NCBI GenBank assembly: GCA_947629805.1
Contig: CANRFE010000065.1
Location: 1-7,098, forward strand
Direction of reading: 5' to 3'
DNA: 7,098 nt
From: an uncultured Clostridia bacterium
GTDB taxonomy: Bacteria; Bacillota; Clostridia; TANB77; CAG-508
Shown: positions 1 through 4,703 of the stretch, piece by piece
Layout of the letters: every line of letters begins with the position of its first letter
Position numbering within the stretch: the first letter of the stretch is position 1
Notes under the pieces: generated by a model
Databases searched by the model: none
Seen by the model: the letters and a program-made list of their open reading frames with translations, nothing else
Told to the model about the DNA's origin: nothing
Made by a program: the position numbers and the translations under genes

Positions 1-24
1 AAATACTTACAACATAAATTTTAA

Positions 25-71
25 ATTAAGACATTTTCCTAAATGATTTATTAAGACATTATCACAAATGA
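25..71. repeat. Tandem 22-bp imperfect direct repeat upstream of alaS
   Basis: Two 22-bp units (25-46 and 50-71) begin ATTAAGACATT and end AAATGA, with a period of 25 bp and about 19 of 22 positions identical. Each unit carries a small dyad, CATTT/AAATG around 38 in the first and CATT/AATG around 63 in the second. The pair lies 35-80 bp upstream of the proposed alaS -35 box, where a regulator-binding site could sit. It could also be residue of an AT-rich repeat with no function. No reading frame here continues beyond about 45, so at most the last few codons of an upstream gene could overlap the first unit. Confidence 0.5.
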
Positions 72-105
72 ATTATAGACTAGAGTTAATAGGAAAATAA
101 AGCAG

Positions 106-134
106 TTGCAAAATAGAAAAAAATGTAATATAAT
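106..134 (+). promoter_or_regulatory. Sigma-A-type promoter for alaS
   Basis: A TTGCAA -35 box (106-111; 4 of 6 consensus bases) and a perfect TATAAT -10 box (129-134) are separated by 17 bp. Transcription would start near 140, giving a leader of about 30 nt that contains the AGGAG ribosome binding site at 159-163. That short leader leaves no room for a T-box riboswitch, the usual control of many aminoacyl-tRNA synthetase genes in Firmicutes, and I see none. Confidence 0.65.
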
Positions 135-170
135 AGGCCAAGCAAAAAGAGAGAAAAAAGGAGAAAAAAT

Positions 171-1931
171 ATGCAAACAATAGATTTAAAAGAAAGATAT
201 CTAAAATTCTTTGAAAGCAAGGGACACAAAATTATACCAAGTGCTCCTTTAATTCCAGAAAACGACCCAAGTGTGCTATTCAACACAGCAGGAATGCAAC
301 CTTTAGTACCTTATTTAATGGGACAAAAGCATCCTTTAGGAACAAGACTTACCGATGTACAAAAATGTGTAAGATTAACCGATTTAGACGGTATTGGAGA
401 TAAAACCCATCATACTTTTTTTGAAATGCTTGGAAATTGGAGCTTAGGAGATTATTTCAAAAAAGAATCCATCTCTTGGAGTTTTGAGTTTTTAACTAAA
501 GTATTAAACATTCCTGTAGAAAAATTAGCAGTTACCGTTTTTGAAGGGGATGAAACTATTCCAAGGGATGAAGAATCTGCTTCTGTTTGGAAAAGTTTAG
601 GAATTCCAGAAGAAAGAATTAGTTATTTAAACAAAGAAAATAATTTCTGGATTGCAGGGGAAGTAGGACCTTGTGGACCAGATACGGAAATTTTCTATTG
701 GCGTTCAGAAGACCCAGTTCCAAAAAAACACGACCCAGAAGATGAAAGATGGGTAGAAATTTGGAACAATGTTTTCATGCAATATGAAAAACAAGCAGAT
801 GGCAGTGTAAAAGAACTTCCTCATAAAAATGTTGATACTGGAATGGGGGTAGAAAGAACTGTTGCTATCCTAGAAGGAGTAGACGATAATTATTTAACTT
901 CTATTTGGAAAGATATCATTGATAAAATTATTGCAATGTCGAACACAACCTATAAAGAAAACCCTGAGAGTATTCGAATTATTGCAGACCATATAAGAAC
1001 TGCAGTTTTTATTGCAGCAGACTATTCTGGAATTAAACCATCGAACACAGACCAAGGGTATATTCTAAGAAGGCTTATTAGAAGAATGATTCGTCATGCA
1101 AAGAAAATTGGAATTGACTTAGAAAGTGGTTTTGAAAGAACGTTAGCAAACATGATTATCGAAAAATACAAAAACTATTATCAAGAGTTAAGTGATAATA
1201 GAGAAGTAGTGTTAGATGTACTAACAAACGAATTAAATAAATTCAATAAAACTTTAGAAAAAGGACTAAAAGAATTTGAAAAAATTGTAGCGCATTTAGA
1301 GGGAAAGATGTTAGATAAAGATTTGGCTTTCAGGTTATACGATACGTATGGTTTTCCACTAGAACTAACCATGGAACTAGCAGAAGAAAAAGGGATAAAA
1401 GTGGATGAACAAGGTTTTCATCAAAAATTTAAAGAACATCAAGAAAAAAGTAGAGCGGGTTCCGAGCAAAAATTTAAGGGAGGTTTAGCAGGAAACGGAG
1501 AAATAGAAACGAAATACCATACGGCAACGCATCTTTTAAATGCTGCTTTAAAACAAGTTATTGATAAAAATATTCATCAAAGAGGTTCTAACATTACACA
1601 AGAAAGAATGCGTTTTGACTTTAACTGTGACCACAAACTAACAGACGAAGAAAAACAACAAGTAGAAAATCTAGTAAATGCATGGATTCAAGAAGAAATT
1701 CCAGTTACGGTACAAGAAATGAGCAAGCAAGATGCTATCAATTCTGGAGCAGAATGTATGTTCTTGGAAAAATATCCAGACGTGGTAACTGTTTATACCA
1801 TAGGAAATGTTTCAAAGGAGTTATGTGGTGGTCCTCATGTAAAGAACACCAAAGAATTAGGACACTTCAAAATCAAAAAAGAAGAAGCAAGTTCTGCTGG
1901 TATAAGACGTATTAAGGCTATTTTGGAATAA
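171..1931 (+). CDS. alaS: Alanine--tRNA ligase, compact form lacking the beta-barrel insert and C-Ala domain
   Basis: This cytoplasmic enzyme charges tRNA-Ala with alanine using ATP. The class II aminoacylation core is clear: motif 1 near residues 24-51 (NTAGMQP at 38-44), motif 2 near 59-97 (RLTDVQKCVR, then FFEMLGNWS at 83-91) and motif 3 near 220-236 (DTGMGVERT). A helical tRNA-recognition region follows (about 240-420). The editing domain keeps the zinc-ligand set HxxxH (H450, H454) and CxxxH (C552, H556), here CGGPH instead of the common CGGTH. The protein is 586 residues against about 875 in most bacteria. Two parts are missing: the beta-barrel segment normally placed before the editing domain (no FYAESGGQVGD-like motif; residues 421-449 are only a short linker), and everything after the editing domain (coiled coil plus C-Ala/DHHA1). 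The ending SSAGIRRIKAILE matches the normal editing-domain boundary, so this looks like a natural short form, not a broken gene. From memory, similar short AlaRS occur in candidate-phyla bacteria and some Clostridia. The ATG at 171 has AGGAG 7 nt upstream. Confidence 0.95.
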   Translation: MQTIDLKERYLKFFESKGHKIIPSAPLIPENDPSVLFNTAGMQPLVPYLMGQKHPLGTRLTDVQKCVRLTDLDGIGDKTHHTFFEMLGNWSLGDYFKKESISWSFEFLTKVLNIPVEKLAVTVFEGDETIPRDEESASVWKSLGIPEERISYLNKENNFWIAGEVGPCGPDTEIFYWRSEDPVPKKHDPEDERWVEIWNNVFMQYEKQADGSVKELPHKNVDTGMGVERTVAILEGVDDNYLTSIWKDIIDKIIAMSNTTYKENPESIRIIADHIRTAVFIAADYSGIKPSNTDQGYILRRLIRRMIRHAKKIGIDLESGFERTLANMIIEKYKNYYQELSDNREVVLDVLTNELNKFNKTLEKGLKEFEKIVAHLEGKMLDKDLAFRLYDTYGFPLELTMELAEEKGIKVDEQGFHQKFKEHQEKSRAGSEQKFKGGLAGNGEIETKYHTATHLLNAALKQVIDKNIHQRGSNITQERMRFDFNCDHKLTDEEKQQVENLVNAWIQEEIPVTVQEMSKQDAINSGAECMFLEKYPDVVTVYTIGNVSKELCGGPHVKNTKELGHFKIKKEEASSAGIRRIKAILE

Positions 1932-1982
1932 TGTCCCAAAAGGGACAGATGCTCCTTTAGAAAACGTCCCTAATGGGACATT
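1930..1982. repeat. Nested palindromic (REP/BIME-like) element after alaS
   Basis: The element contains four alternating CCC/GGG arms. TGTCCC-AAAA-GGGACA (1932-1947) and GTCCC-TAAT-GGGAC (1966-1979) form two small hairpins. The outer arms AATGTCCC (1930-1937) and GGGACATT (1975-1982) are also perfect 8-bp complements, and GGGAC (1942-1946) can pair with GTCCC (1966-1970), giving one long alternative stem. The first arm overlaps the last two bases of the alaS stop codon. No T-run follows either hairpin, so it is not a standard intrinsic terminator, though it could stabilise the alaS mRNA 3' end. Its GGGAC/GTCCC arms recall the small palindromic repeats that accompany RAYT (IS200-like) transposases in Clostridia. 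That family assignment is inferred from memory. Confidence 0.6.
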
Positions 1983-2071
1983 GAGAAAGTTGCTAGTTAC
2001 GATATTTTCCTTTTTGAAACATATTTTTCAATGTTAAATGTTATATAAATATTATAAAAGGAGAAAGTAAA

Positions 2072-2419
2072 ATGGAAGATTGTATTTTTTGTAAAATTAT
2101 AAAGGGAGAAATTCCTTCTAAAAAAGTTTATGAAGATGAGGATATTTTTGCTTTTCATGATATTAACCCAGCAGCACCAATTCATATTTTAGTTATTCCT
2201 AAAAAACACATTCCTATGTTAACAGACTTAAAACAAGAAGAGGAAGCACTAATAGGAAAAATTTATACAACGATTAATAAAATAGCAGAACAAGAAGGGT
2301 TTCAAAAACAAGGCTATCGTGTTATTGCAAATTGTGGAAAAGACGCAGGACAAGAAGTTATGCATATTCATTTTCATGTTTTGGGTGGAAAAAAATTGGG
2401 AGATAAAATAGTAGGATAA
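2072..2419 (+). CDS. hinT: HIT family protein, HinT-type purine nucleotide phosphoramidase
   Basis: Members of this family hydrolyse nucleoside phosphoramidates, including aminoacyl-adenylate-type AMP-lysine compounds, and work as cytoplasmic homodimers. The 115-residue length fits the bacterial HinT/HIT branch. The histidine triad is HIHFHVLGG, with H98, H100 (expected nucleophile) and H102, preceded by the conserved DAGQEVMH. The N-terminal CIFC (C4, C7) with H46 and H98 gives the ligand set of the zinc-containing HIT proteins, and the HDINPAAPIHILVIPKKH stretch (29-46) is typical. The ATG at 2072 has AAAGGAG 8 nt upstream. The 140-bp gap from alaS holds the palindromic element, and no convincing promoter was found, so co-transcription with alaS is possible. 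HinT acts on aminoacyl-adenylates made by tRNA synthetases in other organisms, so the pairing with alaS may be meaningful, but that is inference. The in vivo substrate is unknown. Confidence 0.93.
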   Translation: MEDCIFCKIIKGEIPSKKVYEDEDIFAFHDINPAAPIHILVIPKKHIPMLTDLKQEEEALIGKIYTTINKIAEQEGFQKQGYRVIANCGKDAGQEVMHIHFHVLGGKKLGDKIVG

Positions 2420-2443
2420 AATTGTAAAAATTTCATAAAAATA

Positions 2444-2472
2444 TAGAAAATATATTCTTCTTATGGTATAAT
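2444..2472 (+). promoter_or_regulatory. Extended -10 sigma-A promoter for the sortase pair
   Basis: A TAGAAA -35 box (2444-2449; 4 of 6 consensus bases), a 17-bp spacer and a perfect TATAAT (2467-2472) preceded by TGG (2464-2466) make an extended -10 promoter. The leader would be about 30 nt and contains AAGGAGG (2491-2497), a strong ribosome binding site 10 nt before the sortase ATG. This gives the sortase genes a transcription start independent of hinT, which has no visible terminator. Confidence 0.7.
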
Positions 2473-2507
2473 AAAACTAGAGTTTATACGAAGGAGGATA
2501 TATTTTT

Positions 2508-3191
2508 ATGTTTGAAAGTAAATATTCAAAATTACTAACCGTAATATTGATTATAGCGATTATATTAATTGTTTTAATATTTAGTCTTACCTTTCTATTT
2601 ATTATGAGAAGAGGAAAGATTAACCAAGATGGCGAAGGAGCAGTAGGAACATTTCAAGGGCAAATAAATGAAGAAAAACAAAATCATGTTTTGGAAAATG
2701 CAGTTTATACGAATGATATAGCACCAGAAATAGGAATGGAAAATTTAATGACCAATACTATTACCCCATCAGAAGAAGAGGAAACAACCAAAATGTACAA
2801 AGGCTTTCCAATGGTAGGTACAATTGAAATACCAGCAATTAATTTATCTTGTCCTATTTTGCAAGAAGCTAGTGCAGAGGCTATTGAAGTAGCAGTTGCG
2901 GTTTATGACGGACCTGGCTTAAATAAAATAGGAAATACTACAATTGTAGGGCACAACTATCGTGATGGTACATTTTTTTCAAATAATAAAAAATTAGTAG
3001 AAGGAGATAAAGTACATATTACAGATAGCACTGGCCAAAAAATAACCTATTCTATTTATAAAATTGTGACAACGACACCAGAAGATTCTACTTATTTGGA
3101 ACGTGATACAGAAGGAAAACGAGAAATCACTTTACTTACTTGTACCGATGATACGCAAAGTAGATTGCTTGTTTACGCAAAAGAACAATAA
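2508..3191 (+). CDS. Sortase (cysteine transpeptidase), intact first copy
   Basis: Sortases cut a C-terminal sorting motif on secreted proteins and join them to the cell wall or to pilin subunits. This 227-residue protein has one N-terminal membrane segment (about residues 9-33) followed by RR, so the catalytic part should face outside. An acidic, low-complexity stalk (about 38-98) leads into the sortase beta-barrel (about 100-227). The catalytic triad is visible: H149 in VGHNYRDGTFF, C212 in LLTCTDD and R219 in QSRLLVYAKE. The six-residue Cys-to-Arg spacing and TCT motif resemble several sortase classes, so I do not assign a class. No LPxTG-type substrate or pilin gene is in the window, so its substrates are encoded elsewhere. 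It lies 23 bp upstream of a paralogous sortase, presumably in the same transcript. Confidence 0.9.
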   Translation: MFESKYSKLLTVILIIAIILIVLIFSLTFLFIMRRGKINQDGEGAVGTFQGQINEEKQNHVLENAVYTNDIAPEIGMENLMTNTITPSEEEETTKMYKGFPMVGTIEIPAINLSCPILQEASAEAIEVAVAVYDGPGLNKIGNTTIVGHNYRDGTFFSNNKKLVEGDKVHITDSTGQKITYSIYKIVTTTPEDSTYLERDTEGKREITLLTCTDDTQSRLLVYAKEQ

Positions 3192-3214
3192 AAAAAGAAA
3201 GAGAGGAAGCAAAA

Positions 3215-3848
3215 ATGAAAAAAGGAAAAATTTTTTTTAATCTTATTCTTTTTATTACCATTCTTGCATTTCTCTCTCTTATTGGTTATATAGCGTATTA
3301 TTATATTAGCCAATATTTAGCGCTAAGAGAAGCTGAAAAGGCAGTAGAAGAATTTGAAAATAATGTTATTGTAGTAGCAGTAGAGGAAGAGCAAAACACA
3401 CAAACGGAAGAACCAGCACCACAAACACCAGCACCACCTCCTACGCAAAATGTTTCAGGTTCTACGATAGGAACAATAAAAATTCCCAAAACGGGTGTAA
3501 GTGCACCCATTGTAAATACTATAACACCACAGTCTTTTGTAGCATCTGTTGTTGTTTTATATGGACCAGGGTTAAATGAAATAGGCAATACTGTTTTAGC
3601 TGCTCACAATTACAGAAATCGGAACACTTTTTTCAAATAATAAAAAATTAGTAGCAGGGGATGTTATTTATATTACAGATAGTACAGGGCGAAAAATAGA
3701 ATATACAATTACTCGAACGTATATAGCAAATGAAATGGATTTCTCTTATGCAACAAGAGATACCAATGGAAAACGAGAAATTTCTTTATCAACGTGTACA
3801 ACCGATGCAACGAAAAGGTTAGTTATTTGGGCAAAAGAAAGTTCCTGA
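3215..3848 (+). pseudogene. Second sortase, disrupted by a single-base frameshift
   Basis: Frame one (3215-3640) gives an N-terminal membrane segment (about residues 7-31), an acidic and Pro-rich stalk (PAPQTPAPPP near 67-76) and the first half of the sortase fold up to the catalytic His (H131, AAHNYRN), then stops at TAA 3638-3640. From GGA at 3621 the next frame continues for 75 residues to TGA 3846-3848. It restores GTLFSNNKKLVAGD, the catalytic Cys (TGT 3795-3797, LSTCTTD) and Arg (AGG 3816-3818), aligned with the upstream sortase. One extra base between about 3617 and 3622 accounts for the break. Corrected, the protein would be 210 residues. As read, the truncated product lacks Cys and Arg and should be inactive. 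The rest of the gene is well preserved, so the lesion is recent, a sequencing or assembly error, or, less likely, a site of recoding. The ATG has an AGAGGAAG ribosome binding site 23 bp after the first sortase. Confidence 0.85.
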
Positions 3849-3867
3849 AAAATCTTTGGAAAATCTT

Positions 3868-3896
3868 TTGACTTTTGCCAAATTTTGTAGTATAAT
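3868..3896 (+). promoter_or_regulatory. Strong sigma-A promoter for the CarD gene
   Basis: TTGACT (3868-3873; 5 of 6 consensus bases), a 17-bp spacer and a perfect TATAAT (3891-3896) form the best sigma-A promoter in the window. It starts 20 bp after the second sortase's stop codon. The predicted start near 3903 leaves a 5' untranslated leader of about 75 nt before the ATG at 3980, longer than for the other genes here. I see no recognisable riboswitch in that leader. Confidence 0.8.
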
Positions 3897-3979
3897 ATAA
3901 CTGTGGTTGAAAAAGAGAATCGAAACCTTTCTTGACTAACAAATAAAATCTAAAATAGAATAGAAGGGAAGTGTCTTAC

Positions 3980-4558
3980 ATGTTTAATGTAGGTGATAAA
4001 ATAGTGTATCCAATGCATGGCGCAGGAACCATCGATGCTATTGAGGAAAAAGATATTTTAGGAGAAAAACAAGCCTATTACATCATTAAAATGCCAGGAG
4101 AAGTTAAGGTAATGGTACCAACTGCTAAAGCAGAAGAAATAGGTGTAAGAAATATTATTAGTAAAGAAAGTGCTGGAAAGGTATTCGAAATATTAGAAGA
4201 AAATGAGACAGAAATGTCTAATAATTGGAATAAAAGATATCGCGACAATATGGAAAAAATGAAAAGTGGCGATATATATGAAGTAGCAGATGTAGTTCGC
4301 AACTTAGCTTTTAAGCAAAAGGAAAAAGGATTATCTACAGGAGAAAAGAAAATGCTAAATAATGCGAAGCAAATTTTAGTAAGTGAGTTAGTTTTAGCAG
4401 AGCATGCATCTGCAGAAGAGGTAGAAACATTAATTGACAATAAAATTACTACTTCTTTTGAGGAATATAAAGTAGCTGGTGCAACAGAACCAGGAGAAAT
4501 TGGAAAAGACATTGTAAAAAAATTTATTCCATTTGATGGAACAGAAACAAATTTATAA
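3980..4558 (+). CDS. CarD/CdnL-family RNA polymerase-binding transcription regulator
   Basis: CarD-family proteins bind the RNA polymerase beta subunit through an N-terminal Tudor-like domain and stabilise the open promoter complex through a helical DNA-binding domain. The N-terminal domain (about residues 1-60) shows VGDKIVYPMHGAG and YYIIKMPGEVKVMVP. The helical domain (about 62-155) contains NNWNKRYRDNMEKMKSGD, GLSTGEKKMLNNAKQIL and SELVLA. W83 sits where the minor-groove wedge tryptophan of characterised CarD proteins is found. The 192-residue product is longer than the roughly 155-165 typical of the family because of an uncharacterised C-terminal tail (about 160-192). A GTG in the same frame at 3971 would add three residues but is only 2 nt from the GAAGGG Shine-Dalgarno. 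The ATG at 3980 has better spacing and gives the family's usual MF-VGD beginning, so I chose it. The gene has its own promoter and terminator. Confidence 0.92.
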   Translation: MFNVGDKIVYPMHGAGTIDAIEEKDILGEKQAYYIIKMPGEVKVMVPTAKAEEIGVRNIISKESAGKVFEILEENETEMSNNWNKRYRDNMEKMKSGDIYEVADVVRNLAFKQKEKGLSTGEKKMLNNAKQILVSELVLAEHASAEEVETLIDNKITTSFEEYKVAGATEPGEIGKDIVKKFIPFDGTETNL

Positions 4559-4559
4559 A

Positions 4560-4589
4560 AAAAAGGTAACTTAAGAAGGTTACCTTTTT
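4560..4589 (+). terminator. Rho-independent terminator after the CarD gene
   Basis: A perfect 11-bp stem pairs AAAAAGGTAAC (4560-4570) with GTTACCTTTTT (4579-4589) around an 8-nt loop. A T-rich tract follows (TTTTT within 4585-4589, then CCTTTTTATAG). It begins one base after the CarD stop codon. The A-run on the other side would let it act on the - strand as well, but no - strand gene approaches it. It separates carD transcription from dnaG-rpoD. Confidence 0.92.
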
Positions 4590-4644
4590 CCTTTTTATAG
4601 CCTCTTTTTTTTATTCAAAAAATGTCATTTTACATAAAATAAAA

Positions 4645-4673
4645 GCAGGATTTATGTCATTTCTGTCGAATAA
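4645..4673 (+). promoter_or_regulatory. Sigma-H (Spo0H)-type promoter for dnaG-rpoD
   Basis: GCAGGATTT (4645-4653) fits the sigma-H -35 consensus RNAGGAWWW. GTCGAATAA (4665-4673) fits the -10 consensus RNNGAATWW. The 11-bp gap is within the known 11-12 bp range. As I recall it, the Bacillus subtilis spoVG promoter has the same GCAGGATTT and the same distance to GAAT. In B. subtilis the sigA (rpoD) operon also has a sigma-H-dependent promoter used at the onset of sporulation, so such a site ahead of dnaG-rpoD is plausible. The match is by eye against consensus and no expression data are available here. Confidence 0.6.
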
Positions 4674-4679
4674 TATAAT
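4651..4679 (+). promoter_or_regulatory. Probable sigma-A promoter for dnaG-rpoD, weak -35
   Basis: A perfect TATAAT lies at 4674-4679. The -35 position at a 17-bp spacer (4651-4656, TTTATG) is a poor match to TTGACA, so the promoter would be weak or activator-dependent. It is offset by a few bases from the sigma-H-type site, so the two would compete. The leader to the dnaG ATG is about 18 nt and contains AGAAAGG (4688-4694), spaced 9 nt from the start. Confidence 0.45.
4664..4670 (+). promoter_or_regulatory. Candidate Spo0A box (TGTCGAA)
   Basis: TGTCGAA is an exact match to the core 0A box bound by Spo0A~P. In the extended form TTTGTCRAA, 8 of 9 positions match (4662-4670). It overlaps the sigma-H -10 element and ends 3 bp before the sigma-A TATAAT. 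A Spo0A dimer placed there could occlude the polymerase, which would suggest repression, or could change which promoter is used. The same heptamer occurs once by chance inside alaS (937-943), so the heptamer alone is weak evidence. The case rests on its promoter position. Confidence 0.45.
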
Positions 4680-4703
4680 TATGATGAAGAAAGGTTAAAA
4701 TAG

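Noticed and set aside
937..943. TGTCGAA heptamer inside alaS as another Spo0A box
   Set aside because: It lies in the middle of the alaS coding sequence, with no promoter nearby, and is explained by the codons for the local residues.
1932..1979. Intrinsic terminator for alaS
   Set aside because: Both hairpins are short and neither is followed by a T-run, so a repeat element is a better description.
2014..2058. Dedicated promoter for hinT
   Set aside because: TATAAA-like boxes exist at 2044-2049 and 2053-2058, but no -35 element lies at an acceptable distance. The later one would also start transcription inside the ribosome binding site.
3617..3640. Programmed ribosomal frameshifting that joins the two sortase halves
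   Set aside because: The required shift is +1, but the P-site AAT tRNA would pair poorly after slipping, and there is no Shine-Dalgarno-like stimulator or clear downstream structure. A simple indel or sequencing error is more economical.
3932..3961. Second possible sigma-A promoter before carD (TTGACT, 18 bp, TAGAAT)
   Set aside because: Its transcription start near 3968 would cut off the carD Shine-Dalgarno, so it would give a poorly translated mRNA. The upstream TTGACT-17-TATAAT promoter is far better.
3971..3979. GTG at 3971 as the carD start
   Set aside because: The Shine-Dalgarno is only about 2 nt away, and CarD proteins normally begin at MF-VGD, matching the ATG at 3980.
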